Assembly: GCF_029784135.1 (NCBI RefSeq)
Contig: NC_073744.1
Location: 107,438,266 to 107,502,265, forward strand
Origin: Toxorhynchites rutilus septentrionalis
Taxonomy: Eukaryota > Arthropoda > Insecta > Diptera > Culicidae
Length of the DNA: 64,000 nucleotides
Direction of reading: 5' to 3'
Below, piece after piece: positions 12,901 to 21,035 of this stretch (the first letter of the stretch is position 1; each line of letters starts with the position of its first letter). The notes beneath the pieces were generated by a model. It worked only from the letters and a program-made list of their open reading frames with translations. It was not told where the DNA came from and searched no databases. The translations under genes were made by a program, and so were the position numbers.

Positions 12901-13360
12901 ATTCCATTCAACAATAGAAGAAATTTTCAGATGCAATAAAGACAAATATGAGAATGTCACCAATAAGGAAATGTTTCAAATATCGTGTAGCTTGTACAAT
13001 AATACAATTCACAGCTCTACCAATATGAGACCTCGCGAAATATTCTACGGAATAAAAAGCGAAGAAGAACGACCTTTAGATAGAGCCCAACTTTTGGAAT
13101 ACCGTGACAAAATTTATAAAGAAGCAGAGGCTAGAGCTACTGATACACAGCAGAAACAACATCAACAACAAAATGCATCTAGAGAAGACCCACCATTACT
13201 TGAAGCCGATCAAACAGTTTTTAATAGACGGCAGGGTATTAAAGCAAAAACTAAAGAATGGTTTCAACCTGTTAAAGTTGTCGAAGACAGGAACCAAACG
13301 TATGAAGACGATAAAAATAGGAAACTACATAAAACAAAAATGCGTAGAATAAGGAAGTAA
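9905..13360 (+). CDS. pol: Errantivirus pol: protease, RT, RNase H, integrase
   Basis: Open in one frame from the candidate slip site to 13360. The aspartic protease has LIDTGANKNY. The reverse transcriptase has VDYRKLN, FGLKNAPSTFQR and the intact YMDD. RNase H has TTDASNHAIGAVLSQ and YTDHKPL. Integrase shows an H2C2 zinc finger (HEIAHRG...CNTC) and the DDE residues in HIDVL, ISDNEPAF and NGTVERFHST. About 1,150 residues is normal for the family. It has no ATG near its start, consistent with production as a Gag-Pol fusion. I see no disrupting mutation, so the enzymes may be functional. The env start follows five bases after the stop. Confidence 0.92.
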   Translation, partial: STAGCRIQSNVNNFIPYIEVPTSKGVLKFLIDTGANKNYISTRHVNFENCRHTDPAIVTNINGSHTINRFVEFNPFIQVPQTQKLQFYVFDFHPFFDGLIGYESLQMLRIDILTNTNELQFPTGKIKMKRKYPFATEIQLNPEETKVVSLPVTISEGDFFVNTDMNISDTTFIHSGIYNAVNNRAFMTITNYSKEPTKINIEKPFEFELNNFETQIRSTTPVPINRRLFDQLRLNHLNSEEKSKLLKIIAENQDVFLLEGEALSFTNAIKHNIQTKDDLPIYAKSYRYPFCHREEVQKQISQMLQQGIIRHSVSPWTSPVWIVPKKLDASGKKKWRLVIDYRKLNDKTINDRYPIPNISDILDKLGRCNYFSTIDLASGFHQIEVEKTDIPKTAFSVENGHYEFLRMPFGLKNAPSTFQRVMDNILREHIGLRCFIYMDDIIVFSTSLQEHLDNLKKIFDSLSKYNMKIQLDKCEFLSKEVAFLGHVVTSEGVRPNPDKIESIQNWPLPKSDKELRGFLGILGYYRKFIKDFAKIAKPLTNSLRKGEKIVHNEDFVKAFDKCKNILTSSDILQYPDFTKPFILTTDASNHAIGAVLSQGSIGKDRPIAYASRTLNKSEENYSTIEKELLAIVWGCKHFRPYLYGNRFTLYTDHKPLTYSLNLKEPNQRLIHWRLSLSEFDFDIQYKPGKQNVVADGLSRVFHELNINETDSSSDDITVHSANTDDSEFIQCTEAPINYFHNQIILKIGEESTTFEEVFPRVYRRTITKVIFGVPFLIKMFKEYMDPRRTNCIICPENLINQIQIVYKNYFSRCRTFKVRISQRLLINVRSDEEQDTLIEETHEIAHRGIQENLTVMRRRFYFPKMKIKIRKFIILCNTCNRMKYERKPYKILLGETPIPKQPLDIIHIDVLISQPNLFLSIIDKLSKFGFLLPIKSRTTVDIRKAIVKFISLYGTPKMIISDNEPAFKSIEMRDMLDKLHIQQYFTPTNYSEQNGTVERFHSTIEEIFRCNKDKYENVTNKEMFQISCSLYNNTIHSSTNMRPREIFYGIKSEEERPLDRAQLLEYRDKIYKEAEARATDTQQKQHQQQNASREDPPLLEADQTVFNRRQGIKAKTKEWFQPVKVVEDRNQTYEDDKNRKLHKTKMRRIRK

Positions 13361-13364
13361 TAAA

Positions 13365-15116
13365 ATGAACTCTAATCTATTTTTCTATTTTAGGATATGG
13401 ACCGCCGTCCGAACTCTCTTATTTCTCGTTTTAGTATCTGGAACTATGGGCAGGCAACCTACCATACAAATAATGGAACTTAGTCACAATCCAGGTCTGC
13501 TAGCAATAGCATCAGGTAAAAACTACATCAAAGATGGGGAACACAAAATTTACCACATCATAGATGTCGAAATTTATCACCCCACTTTGATAACGATAAA
13601 AAATATGATCGACGGAATAAAGAATATTTGCAATACATCGGAATTGAACGAAATTATCCTTTCAAAATTTAATAATCTTAACTATCTTTATCATAGCCTT
13701 CAGAATAAACCACGACCCAAAAGAGGATTATTGAATTTTGTGGGAAGCGGAATAAAATTTATCACCGGAAACTTGGATAACGAAGATTACAATGAAATTA
13801 TTAAAGATTTGGAGGAGCTAAGAATTAAAGGCAATCAACTTATCAATGAAAATAACAAACAAGCCAAGATAAATTATCAATTGAATAACAGAATAGATAC
13901 AATTATAAAACAAATTAATAAACAGCAAGAAATCATTGTCAAAAATTTCAATCAGGCTCGTATGGATAACACAGCAAAACAAATACAAATAATCAAAGAT
14001 GTAATGAAAATCAACATGTTACTAGATAACTTAATCTCACATTTCAAGGACATAGCAGAGTCGATTCATTTAGCAAAACTTAACATTATCTCGAAACATA
14101 TCCTCCACCCAGAAGAACTTTTGTTTTCAATAGAAAGATTAGAAGAAAAAGGCATAGAAATCAAAAATATAGAGCAAGCTTACGACTTCCTTGAAATATC
14201 TGCATTTTTTAATTCATCTGAACTGATATTTGTAGTCAAGATACCTTCTCTTCAAAATGTAACATATAGTAATTTGATACTAGAAACCTTACCAGTTGGA
14301 AACAAGATATTGAACATACCAGCAAACAAAGCAATGACGAGCGAGATAGGAACTTACTTCATCACGAGAGAATGTCAGCAGATCGAGCAGAACAACATTT
14401 GTAACGAAGACATGCTCCTAAACTACAGCGATGATAAATGCTTCTCAAAAATATTACGAGGATTTACTGGAAATTGTACGTTTGAAAAATATGAACGGAA
14501 AAATGAAATCAAGCTTCTAACTGATCACCATGTCGTTTTAAAATCTATGATTCCTCTGGAAATCAAAACAAACTGCGGAATTACTGATAGAAATTTATCT
14601 GGATTATTTTTGATTGAGTTTCATAACTGCAGCATCGAGGTGAACAAAACAACATTTACAAACACAGAAATAATCAGAAACGAAATTCCAATAATACTCC
14701 CTTTCGATGGTTTGAAAATCGAAGTACAAATTACCCAAAACCAGACCGCTATTGAAGATCTACACATTATCAACAGAAATCATCTGGATTCATTGGTGGA
14801 AAGCTATAAAATTCACCATTACTCATCAATGAGTTTATCTATTGTCAGTATCCTGGGAGTTATAATAATGATCGTGCTGTACTTAATAAAATCCAAAAGC
14901 ATCAATATCAGAATTCTTGGAAAACCTCAACCACACGAATCTTTCTTAGATCGTTTACCAAAACCAGCAGAAAATCCCATAACAGCATCCGAAGAAGCTA
15001 AATCATCCTTAGTGAGCCGGGACGTCTCATTCTTACCAAAGGGAGAAGTTATCGCCAGGTCCACAAGTTATCGCCAGGCCCATATAATCAAACCAGCAAC
15101 CATACCCACGGCATAA
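13365..15116 (+). CDS. env: Errantivirus envelope (fusion-type glycoprotein)
   Basis: 583-codon ORF from ATG 13365. A hydrophobic N-terminal segment (about residues 12-29) fits a signal peptide. A furin-type RPKR site at residues 117-120 is followed by GLLNFVGSGIKF, matching the fusion-peptide region of insect errantivirus envelopes that resemble baculovirus F proteins. Several cysteines and N-glycosylation sites occupy the C-terminal half, and a transmembrane helix (SIVSILGVIIMIVLYLI) lies about 90 residues from the end. The stop at 15114-15116 is 70 bases inside the 3' LTR. In this group env is made from a spliced RNA; I did not identify the splice sites. The reading frame is intact. Confidence 0.9.
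   Translation: MNSNLFFYFRIWTAVRTLLFLVLVSGTMGRQPTIQIMELSHNPGLLAIASGKNYIKDGEHKIYHIIDVEIYHPTLITIKNMIDGIKNICNTSELNEIILSKFNNLNYLYHSLQNKPRPKRGLLNFVGSGIKFITGNLDNEDYNEIIKDLEELRIKGNQLINENNKQAKINYQLNNRIDTIIKQINKQQEIIVKNFNQARMDNTAKQIQIIKDVMKINMLLDNLISHFKDIAESIHLAKLNIISKHILHPEELLFSIERLEEKGIEIKNIEQAYDFLEISAFFNSSELIFVVKIPSLQNVTYSNLILETLPVGNKILNIPANKAMTSEIGTYFITRECQQIEQNNICNEDMLLNYSDDKCFSKILRGFTGNCTFEKYERKNEIKLLTDHHVVLKSMIPLEIKTNCGITDRNLSGLFLIEFHNCSIEVNKTTFTNTEIIRNEIPIILPFDGLKIEVQITQNQTAIEDLHIINRNHLDSLVESYKIHHYSSMSLSIVSILGVIIMIVLYLIKSKSINIRILGKPQPHESFLDRLPKPAENPITASEEAKSSLVSRDVSFLPKGEVIARSTSYRQAHIIKPATIPTA
15038..15046 (+). other. Polypurine tract of errantivirus-type element
   Basis: AAAGGGAGA lies directly before the 3' LTR, inside the env coding sequence; it is the expected plus-strand primer. 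Confidence 0.75.
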
Positions 15117-15367
15117 GACGTGCTGTGACTGTAAACAACGGAACCGGATCGCAGCAGAGACCAACCGCGGAGGCATCAAATTTTGCCGATTCAACATCTC
15201 TCCAAGTAATAATGATTTCCAACTCGTATTGTACCAAAAAGAAATTGAATAAAGATTCAGATTAAATTAGTGAGCCGACGAGAACAGTCGCGTTTTTCTT
15301 TTTAGCTTTAGCTTAGTTTAGTTAGTCTTTTTTAAAAAACTCCACTTCCTCACATGGGAAGTTAAGT
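15047..15367 (+). repeat. 3' LTR of errantivirus-type element
   Basis: Same 321-bp length as the 5' LTR. Differences seen by eye: CCACGGCATAAG versus CCACGACATAGG, and one base in the T-rich stretch near 15295. The target duplication TATG follows at 15368-15371. Confidence 0.95.
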
Positions 15368-15370
15368 TAT

Positions 15371-15762
15371 GTTTTCCTTAAAGCTATCGATCTTCGTGTG
15401 TGATTGTCCCTATGTCCTTATACCCTCCTTTCCTTCCTTTGCGGGTAATTCGTCCCCTTGCTATAAATAGTAGAATAAGTTGAAATGTAAAAACACTATA
15501 GATATACGAACAGATTTAAGAATTGAGTGTTCATCAACATTGTTACAGTTTCCTTATACCCCATCCTTCTCTTAAAAATATGTCACCCTTCTAAACTCGA
15601 GTACACCGCGAGTAATCGGTTTTCCACCTTACTAACCATAGATGTAAGAAAATTGTTTATATATATATATATATATATAGTTTTAAAATTATATTTAAGA
15701 ATTCGGCTCCTTTAAACTTAAGTTACTGAGCCTGCAAAAATAAACGAATTAATAAAAAAAAA
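15371..15762 (+). other. ORF2 end and 3' UTR of element A
   Basis: After the LTR target duplication the interrupted ORF2 frame ends at a TGA (15401-15403). The 3' UTR contains a short TA microsatellite at 15658-15680 and ends in A9 after AATAAACGAATTAAT. It shows the 3' end was made by target-primed reverse transcription from a polyadenylated RNA. Confidence 0.8.
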
Positions 15763-15797
15763 TGAAATTGATCCACAATTCTTCTGGAACATGGTTG

Positions 15798-16826
15798 CTA
15801 TTTATTGAAATGCAAGCTGCTTTTTTTCAAATTGTATAGTCTTTTATAAACCGAGCATTCAGAGCTAAAAGCGGCATGGTTAGCGTCCAGGTTCATTTTG
15901 CGTTCTTTATTCATTTTTAAACAATTAACGCATTTCAATACAGTTGACTTGCACTCGGATGTTTGGTGTTTTTGACTACACCTAGAGCACGTATCGCAAT
16001 TATTGCATACTTTGCTCTTATGACCAAATTCTCCACATTTGAAGCATCTTAACACATTTATCGCGGGAACTACGGAGCACCGATCAAACCCTACATTTAC
16101 TTTTGTTGCACGCAGCATACCATTATATGTGTCAACATCTACTTCAATAACAGAACTATACTTGTTATATGTGAAGCGTGGATTCTCGAACGTGTTTATA
16201 ACTTTTACATCTTTTATTGTGATACTTTCGTTTTGACTTTTTAAATAGTCAACGAAGATATCGGAGGAATACTGGTCGCTCATGCTCAACAGCACTATAT
16301 TTCTCACCCAGATTAGTTTCAATATCATTCTTCACATCGTTTAAATTTGCTCCAGTTGCACACTCAACAATGATGGAGCCATCTCTACCATTTCTGAAAT
16401 TGCTTATTTTGTGTGTTCTTGGATCTAATTTATTTTTCAAATGCGTACGAGTTTCTTCGCAAGCTTGCTTGGACTCCTTAGGTTTTATCACAATGACCGG
16501 AGGAGCCTTACGATTACCTTGCTTATTAATATTACCCGTTGCATTACTTTTCTCAGCAATATTAGAACTTTTAACAATATCCGCAAAACTTATTTTATCT
16601 TGAAAGACATCATCGTTATCACTATTTTGAACTTTACGTTTCTTTCGTTTTTGATTCATCTGTTGCGAACCTGTAGAAATAATAACATTGCAGCTAAATT
16701 CTGTTGCGTATTAATTGATAAAACAGAACTAATCATTGATTCAAATTTCTCACAAATTAATTTTCCAAGAGACTCATTCACATGTTGTCTCAATTCTTCC
16801 ATACCGCACTTTAACGCGCTGTCTAA
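15798..16826 (-). pseudogene. CR1-like LINE ORF1, middle part with zinc knuckles (element C)
   Basis: Minus-strand remnant in three overlapping frames (16838-16656, 16659-16249, 16328-15798), so at least two frameshifts. The first block is helical; the second starts MNQKRKKRKVQN, a basic stretch. The third contains CFKCGEFGHKSKVC and further Cys/His pairs (CSRCSQKHQTSEC, CVNC), i.e. Gag-like knuckles for RNA binding. It ends near the element A insertion. ORF1 is separated from its N-terminal PHD-like part by a TIR element at 16827-17450. Non-functional. Confidence 0.8.
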
Positions 16827-17450
16827 TGTGCGATTCACATAGAACGTTACAGAAAAGAACGTCTACGTTCCTTCAACGTCTCCACCAATTCACACATGCA
16901 GTCAATGCTTGCACCAGCACCATCACGTCAAATGTCAAACGAATGATCTACTCAATGTTATTCATGGTGTCGCCATCTACAACAATTTTGAATTGCAATG
17001 CCCTCTTTCAAATCAGCATGCCTAGAATCAGTCCTCAATTTAGAAAAAAATCAGTGAAAATCATTGAACTATATTATTTAAATGCCTAAAACCTGTAGTC
17101 CCGACCCTGTTTTAACAATAATAATATATAGACTGTTTTTCTCAGCTAGTCGTGAATTGATTTTGACTGAGAAATTTGAGACTGGGTGATATGTTGGCAT
17201 ACAAAATGCAGCCAAAATCAAAACAAAAGCCGAGACACAAATCCCAGACAAAAACCCAACGAGCAGTCCGTCTCCGTCAATTATTCTTTTCTACAAATCC
17301 TGCCGGTCGTTTTCGTTGAACGTATACTGACGGGTCGTTACGTTGCTGGTGTATGTGAATGTTTTCATGAGAATTGCATGGTAGAATCATTGACGTAACG
17401 TGACGTGACGGGACGTGAACGTAACGTGGATGTTGTATGTGAATCGCACT
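16827..17450. mobile_element. 624-bp TIR element (Harbinger-like MITE candidate)
   Basis: Ends in inverted repeats with core GTGCGATTCACAT (16828-16840 and its complement at 17437-17449). Flanked by TAA on both sides (16824-16826, 17451-17453), a 3-bp TWA-type duplication that suggests the PIF/Harbinger group. No transposase is visible. The right end holds GACGTAACGTGACG-like tandem motifs. Removing it together with one TAA joins the ORF1 frame of element C. Confidence 0.7.
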
Positions 17451-17755
17451 TAACTGTGCAGTGACGTGATCTCGCATGTCTGTAAGCGAGTCAGAAAGTG
17501 ACTCATCACTTCTTTCTCTATCTTCCGCACATCCGAGATCAGATCACTCTGCTCACCACAACTCTGGTCTGCTAGACATTCATTGCACTTGTATAAAACA
17601 TTAACATTTTCTGTGATAAGCTTTACCAGCGCTTTAGTGAGAGGTGTACATTTGTAATGAAATACACCGGTACACTTTCCGCTGCAGCAAACAGGCAGAT
17701 CACTTATCACAATCCCCAATTTACAGGCAGAACATTCCATTGCCATCATTACCAA
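17451..17755 (-). pseudogene. CR1-like LINE ORF1 N-terminal part with PHD-type zinc finger (element C)
   Basis: Minus-strand frame starting MVMMAMECSACK with CxxC...C..C...H..C...C..C spacing (CSACKLGI, CCSGKC, FHYKC, CNECLAD). This is a PHD-like finger as found at the N terminus of CR1-type ORF1 proteins. The frame ends at the TIR-element insertion; the continuation lies at 16826 and below in a frame shifted by one, so a small indel near 17480-17510 is likely. Probably chromatin- or nucleic-acid-binding in the intact element. Confidence 0.75.
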
Positions 17756-18115
17756 TACAGATTAAACGCTACGCTACGGGACGCTACACAACCAACAACC
17801 AAATAGCGCGCCGGGGCAGGCAAAGAAAATGTAAAATTGAACGAGATCCGGCTGTTGTTACAACCTGTTGAAAACACAAAAAGGGCACGCAAACGGAATC
17901 TTCTTTTGCGGCACATGGCAATATTTCACACGTAATTATCTAATTAACTATCACAGCACAAAACACACTACTATGTCCACCATGATGAGTTAGTCTTCAG
18001 TCTACGCAGATTTATCTCAATCTGCGATTCGTTTAATGTACGCGACGAAAATACATATTTGTAGCGAATTCTAAAGGGCAAATCATTCACAAGAATGTTG
18101 AGTTAGAAAAAAAAA
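17756..18115 (-). other. Probable 5' UTR of element C
   Basis: No ORF of note. It precedes ORF1 of C on the minus strand and ends at an A run (18107-18115) where the histone-bearing repeat R4 begins. The exact 5' end of C is not visible. Confidence 0.4.
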
Positions 18116-18295
18116 GTCGGGTGGGTAATGTCGGGGACATAACCGGAGTGACGTAGGACTATACAAAGGGGACAGCTTTTGTTAAATATATATTTTAAAT
18201 ATATTGTTTTATTTCCTTCTCCTACGTGAATACCTACCTATCTACCTGAAAAATGGATTAGTTTACTGTTTACTCTTTATGAATATGTTGATGGT

Positions 18296-18311
18296 TCTGA
18301 AAAGAACCTTT
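18296..18311 (-). terminator. Histone 3' stem-loop (H2A copy 1)
   Basis: Minus-strand GGTTCTTTTCAGAACC: six-base stem with TTTC loop, the consensus shape bound by SLBP for 3' processing of replication-dependent histone mRNA. Confidence 0.8.
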
Positions 18312-18324
18312 GGTGTTGTGTTTT

Positions 18325-18778
18325 TGTTATCACTCGATATTCCCATCTTGTTCGGTTAAACCTTCCTGTTTAGCTATTGCGTTTGCCACTCGCCACAGCT
18401 TTCACAGTTGGAAAATTTATTCCCATCCAGCTTGTGACATATTGTTCAGTAAATTACATTTAATGCGACGTGCCGGAGAAACACTTTGCCACTCACTGAA
18501 ACTAATTGTTGCCTTGATGAGCGCCGAACCGAATCTGCTCTGTTCTTGATGCGGGTTTTCTGATTGTCGTGAGCAGCTTTGCAAGCCAACTCGAGCACTC
18601 CGACGACCGAAACTCTATAATCGCTGTTAGGTATACTGGTGCTCCGGCACCAATCCGTTCGGCCTAGTTACCCTTGCGGAGCAATCAGTGAATGCGACCA
18701 ACAGGGAACTGGAGACCTGCACGGTTCGAGTGAGACTTTGCCTTTCCTTAACTTGTCCTCCTTTGTTACGTCCACGAT
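18325..18778 (-). pseudogene. Histone H2A pseudogene, copy 1
   Basis: Minus strand. The start codon position (18778) reads ATC instead of ATG. Upstream coding shows GLQFPVGR-type and GAGAPVY-like segments in shifting frames, then LELA-KAAHDNQKTRI corresponding to H2A LELAGNAARDNKKTRI. The C-terminal third (18325-18480) is more diverged but retains a segment resembling GVLPNIQAVLLPKK. Multiple frameshifts and stops make it a pseudogene. A TATAAAA box lies about 70 bases upstream (18853-18847) and a histone stem-loop downstream. Confidence 0.75.
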
Positions 18779-18846
18779 GCCGATGCCGTACAACCACACG
18801 GGTTTACGGTTTGAAAGAAAATAAGATATTTTTTGGGGTCCGCGTG

Positions 18847-18853
18847 TTTTATA
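18847..18853 (-). promoter_or_regulatory. TATA box of H2A copy 1
   Basis: TATAAAA on the minus strand, 69 bases before the H2A start position, consistent with a histone promoter. Its gene is dead. Confidence 0.5.
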
Positions 18854-18969
18854 CTCTAGCGGTACACACTCACAGGATAGAGACAAATCGGCAGACTCAG
18901 CCAGAGGGGCGAGTCCAACGAGACGAACGAATGAGCGTTAAAAGGGAGCGATTGCAAAAAAATACATCA

Positions 18970-19518
18970 TACTGATTTTAACCTCCGACCGAGAAGGTCG
19001 ATTTTTCTTTCAGCAGCTCGGAGTTTTGGCGTTTCTGGACAGCGGACTGGGACGTTCCCCCTGGCGATTTTGGAAGGAGATTTGGAGCAATAGTTTAAAC
19101 GTGACAGCAGAAGGAGAGCGGGAAAAGGCAATAGCCTCTTCGATCGTGGAGAGCGGGCGCTCACCGGCTTGCCGGAAAAAGCGCGCGCTTTTTCGGCGTC
19201 ACCGACGCCACGCCCCCTTTTTTCTTTCGGGCAGTGTTGCCAGTTTTTTTTGTAGTGCTAGTAGTGAATCTTAATTATTAAATAAAATCTAAAAAGAAAA
19301 AAAGAACACGCATACAAACAGTGAAGTGACTGAAGCAATTATTAGATTAAGTGTAATTTGAAATTTTCTGCACCTGTTGGTGGCTTTTCAAAGTGCTTTA
19401 TCGGAACAAAGTGTGATTTTCTGGGAAAATACCCCTTAGTGAATATCCCCCATAAGGAATTTTAGTGGTTTTATATCCGTACCTGCTGACTATAACCTAG
19501 GTATAGTCAAGCAGAAGC
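18970..19518 (+). promoter_or_regulatory. 5' UTR of element D
   Basis: Non-coding leader before ORF1, with a GC-rich inverted motif near 19175-19200 (GCGCGCGCTTTTTC then GGCGTCACCGACGCC). No confident promoter element was recognised. Confidence 0.45.
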
Positions 19519-20949
19519 ATGGCTTCAAGTAGCTCCGGGCCTCCGGGAGGCCGGGCTACAAATTTGTACGAGGGTAAACCTACCCAACGTACTGCTCCAA
19601 GGTGGGCCGACCCACTGAACGGCAACCTTCAGATCCTGTTACTTCGTGCCACAGGAGAGAACGCGATCCCGACTAACCCGTTCGTCGTGAGTAAGACGAT
19701 CGCCAACGCTGTAGGAAAGAAATACTACACAGCGCGACCGCAACGGGACGACAAAAAGAGGACGCAGTATATCCTTACGGCCAAGGACGAGGATATAATT
19801 GGTAAGCTCCTTTTAATCAACAAATTGATCGATGAAACCCCTATCGAAGTAATTTACCACCCTACTCTAAATCAACGTAAATGCGTTGTTACTTGCCGTG
19901 ATGTAATTGACATCAAAGAATCCGAACTGGTGACAGAGCTTTCCGATCAAGGTGTGATCGATGTCAAGCGAATCACCAGGAAGGAGAATAACATTGTTAT
20001 TCCAACCGCTACTCTCATTTTGACAATTCGTGGAACTGTTGTTCCCGATTTTATTAACTTCGGATTTATTCGGGCTGGGACTAGAAATTTCTATCCCAAC
20101 CCAATGCAATGTTTCAAATGCTATAAATTTGGACATACGAGCAAGCGATGCAAACGCGAGAACCCGCTTTGCCGAAATTGTGGACAGGAACATCCAGAAC
20201 AAAAGGATGGAATTAAAACCTGCAATGCTTCAGCATTTTGCTTGAATTGCCAAGGGGACCATTCCTCTTCGAATAGGAAATGCCCCGTATGGCAAACTGA
20301 GAACAACATCACAAAATTAAGAATCGACTATGGTATCTCCTACAAAGAGGCGAAAGAAAAATACAACGGTCAAAATAATGGACCAACTTTTGCAAGTGTT
20401 CTGCAAGACAGACTCTCCAACTTGCAAAAACCAACACCCAGCTGCAACTGCAAATGCAACTGCGCCTCGGCCGCTTCGGCCTCTTCTAGCCGCGAAAGCA
20501 CTCCCCCAACTGACACTACAATCGATACTTCTATGACAGAGTCGACAACCGACAGCTCAACAACGGAATCCGAATCCGAATCAGTCATTTCAATGGACAC
20601 TTCTGATGTTCCAAACAAAAATAAAAATAAACGGAAAATGACGAAAGGATCATCTTCTGATTCAGATCAAAAATCCGAAGATGAAATCCAAAATAACAAG
20701 GACAAGAAAAGAACAAAAAACGAACAAAGAACTACACCACCAACAAATAACAACACAACACCAACAAAAAACAACAACAACAACAACACACATCAAACAA
20801 AAAACAACAATAACAACAACAGCAACGCACATTCAACAAAAAACAACACAAACACAACAAACACTCCAAAGACTTCTACACCAAACAAAAACAACACCAA
20901 TACCTCAAAGAAAGCTTCTCTTTCCAAGGGTAAAGGACCATCGAACTAA
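19519..20949 (+). CDS. LINE ORF1 (Gag-like with three zinc knuckles), element D
   Basis: 476 codons from ATG 19519, intact. The N-terminal half resembles ORF1 of I-type LINEs (NPFVVSKTIANAVGKKYY). Three CCHC-like knuckles follow: CFKCYKFGHTSKRC, CRNCGQEHPEQKDGIKTC and CLNCQGDHSSSNRKC. The last quarter is low-complexity: S/T-rich, then acidic, then long Asn/Thr/Lys runs (20735-20935). It would bind element RNA in cytoplasmic granules, as known for I-factor ORF1p. ORF2 opens about 90 bases downstream in a different frame. Confidence 0.85.
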   Translation: MASSSSGPPGGRATNLYEGKPTQRTAPRWADPLNGNLQILLLRATGENAIPTNPFVVSKTIANAVGKKYYTARPQRDDKKRTQYILTAKDEDIIGKLLLINKLIDETPIEVIYHPTLNQRKCVVTCRDVIDIKESELVTELSDQGVIDVKRITRKENNIVIPTATLILTIRGTVVPDFINFGFIRAGTRNFYPNPMQCFKCYKFGHTSKRCKRENPLCRNCGQEHPEQKDGIKTCNASAFCLNCQGDHSSSNRKCPVWQTENNITKLRIDYGISYKEAKEKYNGQNNGPTFASVLQDRLSNLQKPTPSCNCKCNCASAASASSSRESTPPTDTTIDTSMTESTTDSSTTESESESVISMDTSDVPNKNKNKRKMTKGSSSDSDQKSEDEIQNNKDKKRTKNEQRTTPPTNNNTTPTKNNNNNNTHQTKNNNNNNSNAHSTKNNTNTTNTPKTSTPNKNNTNTSKKASLSKGKGPSN

Positions 20950-21035
20950 TTCTCTTTGAATAGTTCAAACATACACACAATTAAGACTTAGGAATTAGAG
21001 TTAAAAACACCAACACATTCACTCCAACACAGAAA

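Larger units (their letters stand above)
7826..15367 (+). mobile_element. Env-bearing Ty3/gypsy (errantivirus-type) LTR retrotransposon
   Basis: Complete element: 321-bp LTRs at both ends, tRNA-Ser-type primer site, gag, pol and env in order, polypurine tract, and a 4-bp target duplication TATG (7822-7825 and 15368-15371). It is inserted in the last codons of element A ORF2. The LTRs differ at only about three positions by eye, so the insertion is young. The one obvious coding lesion is a stop codon in gag. Three ORFs with a fusion-type envelope place it in the errantivirus (gypsy) group, whose Drosophila members can form particles in follicle cells; activity here is untested. Confidence 0.95.
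2634..15762 (+). mobile_element. I-superfamily LINE (element A), split by an LTR element
   Basis: Full-length two-ORF LINE: 5' UTR 2634-3004, ORF1 3005-4519, ORF2 about 4597-7825 with its last codons at 15371-15403, 3' UTR with AATAAA-like signals, and an A9 tail ending 15762. The 3' flank TGAAATTGA (15763-15771) is matched 5' by TGAATTGA (2626-2633), a target duplication that has lost one A. It interrupts ORF1 of element C. An LTR retrotransposon occupies 7826-15367. A related copy, element B, begins its ORF1 with the same ATGGCAGAGGG. RNase H in ORF2 separates it from true Jockey elements; I, Loner or Outcast group is likely. Confidence 0.85.

Noticed and set aside
15658..15680. TA dinucleotide run as a regulatory or replication signal
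   Set aside because: It is a short microsatellite in the 3' UTR of element A; no further support.
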